Positions 53,675 through 60,923 of a stretch of 64,000 nt of DNA are shown piece by piece. The notes under the pieces are model-generated. The model searched no databases and was not told the origin of the DNA. It saw nothing but the letters and a program-made list of their open reading frames with translations. The position numbers were made by a program, and so were the translations under genes. Positions within the stretch are counted from its first letter, which is position 1, and the number at the start of each line of letters is the position of its first letter. Origin of the DNA: Bacteroidota bacterium (lineage in GTDB: Bacteria; Bacteroidota; Bacteroidia; Flavobacteriales; Flavobacteriaceae); contig JAEYTL010000008.1 in the NCBI GenBank assembly GCA_023434025.1, positions 124,001-188,000 of the forward strand, in the 5' to 3' direction.

Positions 53675-53686
53675 GAAAACGTTTTC
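53675..53686. promoter_or_regulatory. Perfect 12-bp palindrome, candidate LacI-type operator between pckA and lpdA
   Basis: GAAAACGTTTTC is a perfect palindrome with a central CG, the hallmark of LacI-family operators. It lies in the 266-base divergent region, about 105 bases from pckA and 115 from the lpdA promoter. Confidence 0.4.
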
Positions 53687-53791
53687 AGTGTTATTCATTG
53701 AAAATCAATAAATTAATACAGAATTGATTGAGCAGTAGCAAATTAGCTAAAGTTTCACAATTCATTCCATAGAAGTCCCGAAAAACATTCG

Positions 53792-53799
53792 TAATTTTG
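53792..53799 (+). promoter_or_regulatory. -7 promoter element for lpdA
   Basis: TAATTTTG is an exact TAnnTTTG match 38 bases before the lpdA start. There is no clear -33 TTG. Confidence 0.5.
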
Positions 53800-53837
53800 C
53801 AATCGTTTAACTGATTTTAACTACTAAATAAAAATAT

Positions 53838-55241
53838 ATGAGTCAATTTGATGTGGCCGTTATCGGTTCAGGGCCCGGCGGATATGTAGCTGCCATCCGT
53901 TGTGCACAATTAGGATTTAAAACTGCAATTATCGAAAAATACTCCGTTCTGGGCGGAACTTGTCTTAACGTGGGTTGTATTCCCTCTAAAGCCTTACTTT
54001 CATCTTCTCATCATTATCACGATGCGGTGGCTCATTTTGAAGAACACGGTATCGAGGTAGGTAAAGTAAAAGTAAACCTGGAAAAAATGATCGGCCGCAA
54101 ACAGGCGGTGGTAGATCAGACAACCGGAGGTATTAAGTTTTTGATGGATAAAAATAAAATCACCGTGTTTGAAGGCGTCGGTTCGTTTGAAGATGCTACA
54201 CACGTGAAAGTGACCAAAAATGATGGCTCTTCTGAAACGATTGAAGCGAAATATTCTATCATTGCAACCGGTTCTAAACCGTCAAATTTACCGTTTATTA
54301 CGTTAGATAAAGAACGAGTGATTACTTCTACGGAAGCCTTGAAATTAAAAGAAGTTCCAAAACATTTGGTCATTATCGGCGGCGGTGTGATCGGAATTGA
54401 ATTAGGACAGGTTTATCTTCGTTTAGGAGCACAGGTTTCAGTAGTGGAATTCATGGACAGAATTATTCCGGGAATGGATGGAGCTTTGTCGAAAGAACTG
54501 ACCAAAGTACTGAAAAAGCAAGGGATGAAATTCTATACCTCTCACAAAGTAAAATCGGTTAACCGCAAAGGAAAAACAGTTACGGTAGAAGCCGAAACGC
54601 CAAAAGGAGAAATCCTGACTTTAGAAGGTGATTATTGCCTGGTTTCTGTAGGAAGAAGACCCTATACCGATGGGTTGAATGCCGATAAAGCAGGTGTAAA
54701 AGTAACCGACAGAGGTCAGATTGAAGTAAACGATCATTTGCAGACTTCAGCCTCAAATATATATGCAATCGGCGATGTGGTTCGCGGAGCCATGTTGGCT
54801 CACAAAGCAGAAGAAGAAGGTGTGATGGTGGCCGAAATTTTAGCCGGACAAAAACCGCATATCGATTACAATCTGATTCCGGGTGTGGTATATACCTGGC
54901 CGGAGGTTGCGGCTGTCGGAAAAACAGAAGAGCAATTAAAAGAAGAAGGAGTTGCGTTTAAATCCGGAAGTTTTCCTTTCAAAGCATTGGGTCGTGCCAG
55001 AGCCGGTGGTGACACAGACGGATTTGTAAAAATCTTAGCCGATGCCAAAACCGATGAAGTATTGGGTGTTCACATGATTGGTCCGCGTTGTGCCGATCTG
55101 ATTGCCGAAGCGGTTACCGCTATGGAATTCAGAGCCAGTGCCGAAGATATATCCAGAATGAGTCACGCTCATCCAACCTTTGCAGAAGCGGTTAAAGAAG
55201 CGGCTTTGGCGGCTACGGATAACCGGGCGTTGCATGTATAA
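53838..55241 (+). CDS. lpdA: Dihydrolipoyl dehydrogenase (E3)
   Basis: E3 reoxidises dihydrolipoamide in the 2-oxoacid dehydrogenase complexes and the glycine cleavage system. The 467-residue flavoprotein has the FAD-binding VIGSGPGGYVAAIRCAQLG. The redox pair Cys42 and Cys47 lies in GGTCLNVGCIPSKALL, and NAD binding in IIGGGVIGIELGQVY. A second FAD motif, NIYAIGDVVRGAMLAHKAEEEG, follows, and the catalytic His-Glu pair is in HAHPTFAEAVKEAA. No E1 or E2 genes are nearby, so it likely serves several complexes. A strong terminator follows. Confidence 0.96.
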   Translation: MSQFDVAVIGSGPGGYVAAIRCAQLGFKTAIIEKYSVLGGTCLNVGCIPSKALLSSSHHYHDAVAHFEEHGIEVGKVKVNLEKMIGRKQAVVDQTTGGIKFLMDKNKITVFEGVGSFEDATHVKVTKNDGSSETIEAKYSIIATGSKPSNLPFITLDKERVITSTEALKLKEVPKHLVIIGGGVIGIELGQVYLRLGAQVSVVEFMDRIIPGMDGALSKELTKVLKKQGMKFYTSHKVKSVNRKGKTVTVEAETPKGEILTLEGDYCLVSVGRRPYTDGLNADKAGVKVTDRGQIEVNDHLQTSASNIYAIGDVVRGAMLAHKAEEEGVMVAEILAGQKPHIDYNLIPGVVYTWPEVAAVGKTEEQLKEEGVAFKSGSFPFKALGRARAGGDTDGFVKILADAKTDEVLGVHMIGPRCADLIAEAVTAMEFRASAEDISRMSHAHPTFAEAVKEAALAATDNRALHV

Positions 55242-55257
55242 GTAAGATAGTTAGATC

Positions 55258-55291
55258 TAAAAAAACCAACTTTCCCAAGTTGGTTTTTTTA
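55258..55291. terminator. Bidirectional Rho-independent terminator
   Basis: AACCAACTT pairs with AAGTTGGTT around a short CCC-containing loop, with runs of A before and T after. It lies between convergent lpdA and the 143-residue unknown gene. Confidence 0.88.
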
Positions 55292-55294
55292 TAC

Positions 55295-55726
55295 TTAAAA
55301 CTTCCAGTCAAATTCATCTTCATTTTTGATGATTGCACCAATTTCCACTTTAATCACTTCATCAAATTCCGTTTGCAGAATGGTCCAGAAATCTTCATTA
55401 AAAAAATTTGTAAACGAATCAAATGACTCTGCTTCAAATGATTTTAATCCTTTTTGATTTAAAAATGCTTTGGCATCATTCGCTTTTTGTGCGATAATTT
55501 TTTGGGTAAACAAAGTAGCATCTGGGTTAGAAATGATGATATAACCTAATTTAAAATCTTCTTCGGCATAAAACGTTAAACGGGCTTTTAACGCATTGTA
55601 CATCAAAACAATATTATCTTCGTCATCAATAAAGGAATGGTTTGCTTTGCCGTATACAGCTTCCACATCTTTTTGCTTCATCCCAAAAAGAAGCTGGTCG
55701 TATCCGAATTTGGGTTTAATTTCCAT
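55295..55726 (-). CDS. Conserved hypothetical protein
   Basis: A 143-residue soluble acidic protein that I do not recognise. It has no signal peptide or membrane helix. The N-terminus KPKFGYDQLLFGMKQKDVEAVYGKANHSF looks like a short helix-turn module seen in small Bacteroidota hypotheticals (a G-x-x-x-x-x-V-x-x-x-YG pattern reminiscent of SmpA-like folds). Beta-strand segments LMYNALKARLTFYAEEDFKLGYIII follow, and the C-terminus is Phe-rich and acidic. It starts 2 bases after the MATE gene ends, so both are in one transcript. Confidence 0.68.
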   Translation of the reverse strand: MEIKPKFGYDQLLFGMKQKDVEAVYGKANHSFIDDEDNIVLMYNALKARLTFYAEEDFKLGYIIISNPDATLFTQKIIAQKANDAKAFLNQKGLKSFEAESFDSFTNFFNEDFWTILQTEFDEVIKVEIGAIIKNEDEFDWKF

Positions 55727-55728
55727 AA

Positions 55729-57105
55729 TTATGTATTTTGAATGATAAGTTTTTTGGTTAATAAATTAAAGCGATAGAATAAGAACAAGGCCGCTACGGT
55801 TAATCCGGCCAACAAACCTATCCAAACACCAATCGCTTTTAAATCGGTATATAATCCTAAATAAATTGAAATCGGAAAGCCAATCATCCAATAGGCCACA
55901 AACGTAATATACATTGGGATTTTTACATCCTGCAAACCGCGTAACGCTCCTAAAACCACTACCTGCAATCCGTCTGAAATCTGAAATAAAGCCGCCACTA
56001 ACAGTAAATTAGAGGCAATAGCTACGACTTCCAGATTATCCTGTAAATAAACCGCCTGCTCTAAATCTAAGAACGGCAACGGTAAAACATTATGGAAAAC
56101 AACAAAAATCAAGGCAAAGAAAATTTCCAAAATTGTAGCGAGTAAAAAGATTGAAATAGCCACTACACGCAGCTTCTTATAGTCTTGTAATCCTTTTTGA
56201 TTTCCAACCCGAATCATCGCCGTGACACTCAATCCCATGGCAAACATAAAGGTTAACGAAGCCAGACTCAATGCAATCTGATTGGCCGCCTGACTGGTAG
56301 TGCCAATCATTCCGCAAAGCCAGATGGCACCGGTAAACAAGGCTACTTCAAAAAACATCTGCATCGCTGAAGGCATTCCTAAATTGATAATTTTTTTAAT
56401 CATCGATTTTGAAATTTCATCCCAGCTGAATTTTTCAAAATACGGATGAAACTTAGGCTTTTTTACCATCACATAATGCATGAACATAAGCATTACGATC
56501 CGGGAAGTGATTGTACCGATAGCCGCTCCTACAATCCCCATTTCCGGAAAGATCCATATTCCGTAAATCAGGAAATAATTGATGACTACATTGACAATAT
56601 TCCCGATTATGGTTGCCCACATCGAATATTTGGTTTCGCTTTTTCCATCGGCAAACTGTTTGTATGCCTGAAACATGATCAGCGGAATCAGTGAAAATGC
56701 CACAATATCCAAATACGGTTTTGCCAAATCGACAACCTCATCGGGTTGCCCCATAAAGCGGATAACGGGTTTGGCAAAAAAGATGAGCAAAAACAAAGCT
56801 ATTCCTAAAACGGTACATAAAAACAGACCGTTATGAAAGGCACTTCTTCCCTTTTCGATCGAATTTTCGCCGTCCGATTCAGCTACAATCGGCGTAATGG
56901 CAGTTGAAAAACCAATTCCCAACGACATCGCAATAAAAATAAAACTGTTTCCTAAGGAAACGGCGGCCAATTCTTTCGGTCCCAACTGTCCCACCATGGC
57001 ATTATCAACAATTCCCACGATCGTATGCCCCAACATACCGATAATAATAGGATAAGCCAACCGCATATTGTAACCAAACTCCTGAGTATAAATTTTAAGA
57101 TTCAT
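55729..57105 (-). CDS. MATE family efflux transporter
   Basis: A 458-residue inner-membrane protein with twelve predicted helices of the multidrug and toxic compound extrusion family (NorM-like). It has LAYPIIIGMLGHTIVGIVDNAMVGQLG at the first helix and GIGFSTAITPIVAESDGE. The mirrored C-terminal repeat has FEVALFTGAIWLCGMIG and VLGALRGLQDVKIPMYI. MATE pumps exchange Na+ or H+ for organic cations. ATG 57105 is used, as the frame from 57108 starts with GTG. The promoter at 57127-57160 fits this start. Confidence 0.93.
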   Translation of the reverse strand: MNLKIYTQEFGYNMRLAYPIIIGMLGHTIVGIVDNAMVGQLGPKELAAVSLGNSFIFIAMSLGIGFSTAITPIVAESDGENSIEKGRSAFHNGLFLCTVLGIALFLLIFFAKPVIRFMGQPDEVVDLAKPYLDIVAFSLIPLIMFQAYKQFADGKSETKYSMWATIIGNIVNVVINYFLIYGIWIFPEMGIVGAAIGTITSRIVMLMFMHYVMVKKPKFHPYFEKFSWDEISKSMIKKIINLGMPSAMQMFFEVALFTGAIWLCGMIGTTSQAANQIALSLASLTFMFAMGLSVTAMIRVGNQKGLQDYKKLRVVAISIFLLATILEIFFALIFVVFHNVLPLPFLDLEQAVYLQDNLEVVAIASNLLLVAALFQISDGLQVVVLGALRGLQDVKIPMYITFVAYWMIGFPISIYLGLYTDLKAIGVWIGLLAGLTVAALFLFYRFNLLTKKLIIQNT

Positions 57106-57126
57106 CACTATTTTTTATTGCGAGGG

Positions 57127-57160
57127 CAAAAGTACGGCTTTTAAAAAGATTAATAAACAA
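57127..57160 (-). promoter_or_regulatory. Promoter for the MATE gene
   Basis: The minus strand has TTG (57160-57158), a 23-base spacer and TACTTTTG (57134-57127), an exact -7 match at the long end of the accepted spacing. It is 22 bases before the start codon. Confidence 0.5.
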
Positions 57161-57230
57161 GAAAAAGTTAACAAACCGGACATGGTTTACACCTCATAAA
57201 AAGCGTATTTTTAACCTTCAAAAAATCCTT

Positions 57231-59312
57231 GTGCTAAAAAGTAGTTATCCTTTTCTCATAACAGCTTGTTTTTTCCTTTTTCAGCAGGGGAAAGCCCAAA
57301 CAGCTAAAGATACTACGGCACTTTCTGAGGTCATTCTACGAAGTGCTCCGATTAAGAATGTCCGGGTAAAAATGGCTTCGTCTGTTGCGGTAATTTCAGC
57401 AAAAGAGATCCGTCAGTCTGACGGGGTTATTTTAACTCCGATTTTAAACCATATTGCCGGAATGTATATGCAGCAAGGTACTTTAAACACTAACCGGATT
57501 ACGATTCGCGGTATCGGAGCCCGTTCGCAGTATAGCACAAACCGCATTAAAGCTTATTTTGAAGAAATACCGCTTTCGTCCGGCGAAGGAGAAACGGTTA
57601 TAGAAGATATTGATTTGAGCGTTTTGAATAAAATTGAAATCATCAAAGGGCCGAATTCCAGTAGTTTTGGTGCGGGGTTAGGTGGTGTGATTTCGTTGTT
57701 CGGAAACCTGTCATCCGAAGAAAATTCATCCGGAAAATGGGCAACCACTGTGGGAAGTTTTGGTTTGCATAAAAATTCATTTTCGGGGCAAATGACCAAT
57801 GCGGTAACAGCTATTTATGCTAATTACAGTAATTTGCAAAGTGATGGCTTTAGGGAAAACAGCCGCTATGACAGGCAATCAGTTAATTTATTTGGAAAAC
57901 ACCAACTGTCAGAAAAAGGAAAATTAAATTTTATTGGCATTGCTACCCGGTTGAAAGCGTTTATTCCGAGTTCGATCAATCAAAATGATTTTGATGATTT
58001 CCCTGAAATTGCGGCAGCAAACTGGTTGGCAGCAAAAGGTTTTGAATCATATGATAAACTGCTTTTAGGAATAGGATATGAGCACACATTTTCTGATAAA
58101 TGGAATTGGAACACAACGGTTTTTTTCAATTTTAAAGAAGCCTACGAACCGCGTCCCTTTGATATTCTGGCAGATAATACCGTAAATTTTGGTATTCGAA
58201 GTAAGTTGAATTATACGGATAAATTATTTGCGTTGCCCGCCAAAATGAGTATTGGAACTGAGTTATTACGCGAAAAATACACGTTTTCTTTATATGAAAA
58301 TTTATATCAGACACAACCCGGGCAAGGTAGTACTCAGGGAGATCAATTCAGTGATGCGAGCCAAAACAGAAATTATGTTAACTTTTTTGGGCAGATCGAA
58401 ATGCAACTGACTGACCAATTAAATTTAGAAGCCGGAATAGCTTTTAATCAAACCCGCTATAATCAGAAAGACCAATTACAAGCCGACGAAAACACAAGAG
58501 CAAATTATTCTTTTGATGTTATTTTGTCGCCAAGAATTGGTTTATCTTATCAATTTTCAAAAGGAAAAAACGTGTATACATCAGTCAGTAAAGGATTTTC
58601 TCATCCAACAGTAGCCGAAACCTTAACTCCGGAAGGTATATTGAATCCAACAATTTTACCCGAAATAGGCATTAATTATGAAATGGGGTTTAAAGGAAAC
58701 TTTATCAGAAATAAAATCTACACCGAAGTTACTTTTTATACCACATCCATCAAAAATCTGTTGATTGCCCAACGCATTGCCGAAGATCAATATGCGGGGC
58801 TAAACGCCGGAGAAAGTCTTCATCAAGGTATTGAATTTTTAATTAATACTAAATTGCTTTCAACCGAAAAAATTCAGTTAAATTGCTTTTTATCCGGAAG
58901 TTCAAATCACTTTGAATTTGTGGATTTTATAAATAATGATCAGGATTTTTCAGGAAATCAACTTCCCGGTGTACCCGAATTTCAGTGGAATTTCGGAACA
59001 GAATTTTCAGTAAAATCATTCACGTTGTCAACTTCTTACCGGAAGGTTGGCAAAATGTTTTTAAATGATGCTAATTCACTTGCATCCCGGTCATATCAGT
59101 TGTTAGATGTTCATACCAATTATACTTTTTCAATTCTGAAAAATTTCAAAGCGACGCTACAATTTGGTATTCAAAACAGTTTAAATGAAAAATATGCCGC
59201 CAGTGTTTTGCCTAATGCGGTTGGCTTTGGCAATGTAGCACCAAGGTATTTTTACCCCGGAAACCCTAGAAATTATTATGGCGGGATGAATTTCTGTTAT
59301 CGGTTTAATTAA
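57231..59312 (+). CDS. TonB-dependent outer membrane receptor
   Basis: A 693-residue receptor with a signal peptide (about 1-22, ending GKAQ) beginning at a GTG codon. The plug domain (about 30-160) has KMASSVAVISAKEI, RITIRGIGARSQYSTNRIKAYFEEIPL and the typical IEIIKGPNSSSFGAGLGGVI. A 22-strand barrel follows, ending GNPRNYYGGMNFCYRFN with the usual terminal aromatic residue. It lacks the N-terminal CarboxypepD_reg (SusC) domain, so it is more like siderophore, metal or cofactor receptors than glycan importers. It converges on a cytochrome c and sugar dehydrogenase pair (1-base gap), and a link to their cofactor is possible but unproven. Confidence 0.92.
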   Translation: MLKSSYPFLITACFFLFQQGKAQTAKDTTALSEVILRSAPIKNVRVKMASSVAVISAKEIRQSDGVILTPILNHIAGMYMQQGTLNTNRITIRGIGARSQYSTNRIKAYFEEIPLSSGEGETVIEDIDLSVLNKIEIIKGPNSSSFGAGLGGVISLFGNLSSEENSSGKWATTVGSFGLHKNSFSGQMTNAVTAIYANYSNLQSDGFRENSRYDRQSVNLFGKHQLSEKGKLNFIGIATRLKAFIPSSINQNDFDDFPEIAAANWLAAKGFESYDKLLLGIGYEHTFSDKWNWNTTVFFNFKEAYEPRPFDILADNTVNFGIRSKLNYTDKLFALPAKMSIGTELLREKYTFSLYENLYQTQPGQGSTQGDQFSDASQNRNYVNFFGQIEMQLTDQLNLEAGIAFNQTRYNQKDQLQADENTRANYSFDVILSPRIGLSYQFSKGKNVYTSVSKGFSHPTVAETLTPEGILNPTILPEIGINYEMGFKGNFIRNKIYTEVTFYTTSIKNLLIAQRIAEDQYAGLNAGESLHQGIEFLINTKLLSTEKIQLNCFLSGSSNHFEFVDFINNDQDFSGNQLPGVPEFQWNFGTEFSVKSFTLSTSYRKVGKMFLNDANSLASRSYQLLDVHTNYTFSILKNFKATLQFGIQNSLNEKYAASVLPNAVGFGNVAPRYFYPGNPRNYYGGMNFCYRFN

Positions 59313-59313
59313 C

Positions 59314-59739
59314 TTATTTTTTTACCGCTTGCACCTCCGGAACCGTAACCATTCTGGCTTGTTTATTACCCCAGGAATTCATAATATAATTCATCACGTC
59401 GGCTACCTCTTCATCCGTTAAACCCATTGGTGGCATCATGCCATTATAGCTTTTTCCGTTTACTGTTATCGCTCCCAACTGACCATATTTTACGGCGTGA
59501 ATACTTTCTTTCCGCTTGTTCACTAACCAATCGGAACCGGCTAAAGGTGGCACGGTTTCACTCCCTTTCCCATTTCCCAGGTGGCATTGTACACAAAAAT
59601 CCGTATAAACTTCTTTGCCGCGTAGAATGCTTTTTACCAGTTCATCATTTGATGGATTTATTATATGATCAGTTGAACTTTCATCTCTAAAAATCCAACT
59701 TCCCATTAAAAACAGCAATGCTACATAAATTCCTTTCAT
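59314..59739 (-). CDS. Exported c-type cytochrome
   Basis: A 141-residue monoheme cytochrome c. The N-terminus carries a signal sequence or membrane anchor (about 3-16), and the heme motif CVQCH is at residues 49-53. The axial Met is in the MMPPMGL segment near residue 101-105, within SYNGMMPPMGLTDEEVADVMNYI. Its start overlaps the stop of the sugar dehydrogenase gene. The cytochrome probably accepts electrons from that PQQ enzyme and passes them to the respiratory chain. This pairing is frequent in Flavobacteriia. Confidence 0.92.
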   Translation of the reverse strand: MKGIYVALLFLMGSWIFRDESSTDHIINPSNDELVKSILRGKEVYTDFCVQCHLGNGKGSETVPPLAGSDWLVNKRKESIHAVKYGQLGAITVNGKSYNGMMPPMGLTDEEVADVMNYIMNSWGNKQARMVTVPEVQAVKK

Positions 59740-60857
59740 TATCCTTTGGGTACAATTCGAATAATCCCTTTTCCTTCTACGGCCATATAAATATAGCCGT
59801 CCGGTCCTTGTTTTACATCGCGTAATCTGCCTATATCGGTTGCAATTTTTTGACGGCCTACTACTGTTTCACCGTCTAATTTCAGCAATTCCAAATACTG
59901 AAAACTCAACGACCCCACCAGTAAATGGCCTTTCCAGGAAGGATAACGTTCACTGGTAACAAATGCCATTCCGCTGGGTGCAATGGACGGGATCCAATAA
60001 TAAAGGGGTTGCTCCATTCCTTCCTTTTGGGTCAGATTTGATATGGTAGAACCGTCATAATCTATACCGTAAGTTATGACAGGCCAACCATAATTGGCAG
60101 CTTTCTTTATAATATTGATTTCGTCTCCGCCTTTTGGGCCGTGTTCGTGCGTCCAGATTTTTCCGGTAACCGGATGCTTTGCCATCCCTTGCGGATTGCG
60201 ATGTCCGAAGGAATACACGGCTTCTTTGGCTCCTTTTTGGCCTGCAAACGGATTGTCTGCCGGAATTTTACCGTCATCGTGCAAGCGATATACTTTTCCT
60301 CCGTCTTTGGTAATATCTTGTGGATTTTCCGCATGATTCCCTCTGTCGCCAACCGTAAAATAAAGAAACCTATCGTTATCAAAAGTAATCCGGGAACCAA
60401 AGTGATGTCCTTTAGTGGTATTCGGCGTAGCCTTGTACAAGGTCTGTATATTCGTTAAACTGAATCCGTCCAGCTGGGCACGAATAAGTTTTGTATTCGC
60501 TCCTTTCTCGCCACCTTCATCAGAAGAATACGTGATGTAAATCCACCCGTTTTTCACATAATCAGGATGGGCTTCAATGTCTAACAACCCGCCCTGACCT
60601 CTGGCAACTACTTTGGGAACATTGCCGATTTCCGTTTTTATTTTCCCGTTGAGGTGATAGATAGCCCCTGATCTTTCAGTGACCAGCATTGAGCCGTCCG
60701 GAAGCCATGTCATCCCCCAGGGAACATCAATTCCTTTGGCAACTGTTTCGAAGGTATAATTAATTTTTTCAGGTTGAAGGACAATATCATTTTGTTTTTC
60801 CTGGGCTTGACAACTAAAAAGCGAAAGCAGTATAACAAGAAATAATGGTCGTATCAT
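59739..60857 (-). CDS. PQQ-dependent aldose sugar dehydrogenase lipoprotein
   Basis: A 372-residue soluble-type aldose (glucose/sorbosone) dehydrogenase, like E. coli YliI. The lipobox LFSC puts the acylated Cys at residue 16. A six-bladed propeller follows, with VPWGMTWLPDGSMLVTERSG, RGQGGLLDIEAHPDY, KGHHFGSRITF, YSFGHRNPQGMAKHP, WTHEHGPKGGDEIN and SGMAFVTSERYPSW. His and Arg residues in these loops contact PQQ and the sugar. It would oxidise sugars at the cell surface without import and hand electrons to the cytochrome c encoded next. No PQQ synthesis genes are in the window. Confidence 0.92.
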   Translation of the reverse strand: MIRPLFLVILLSLFSCQAQEKQNDIVLQPEKINYTFETVAKGIDVPWGMTWLPDGSMLVTERSGAIYHLNGKIKTEIGNVPKVVARGQGGLLDIEAHPDYVKNGWIYITYSSDEGGEKGANTKLIRAQLDGFSLTNIQTLYKATPNTTKGHHFGSRITFDNDRFLYFTVGDRGNHAENPQDITKDGGKVYRLHDDGKIPADNPFAGQKGAKEAVYSFGHRNPQGMAKHPVTGKIWTHEHGPKGGDEINIIKKAANYGWPVITYGIDYDGSTISNLTQKEGMEQPLYYWIPSIAPSGMAFVTSERYPSWKGHLLVGSLSFQYLELLKLDGETVVGRQKIATDIGRLRDVKQGPDGYIYMAVEGKGIIRIVPKG

Positions 60858-60923
60858 AATTTATTTTTTTTAAAAGTACATAAAATTGAAAAGAACACTC
60901 CTAAAATTAAGCTAAAATTGAAT

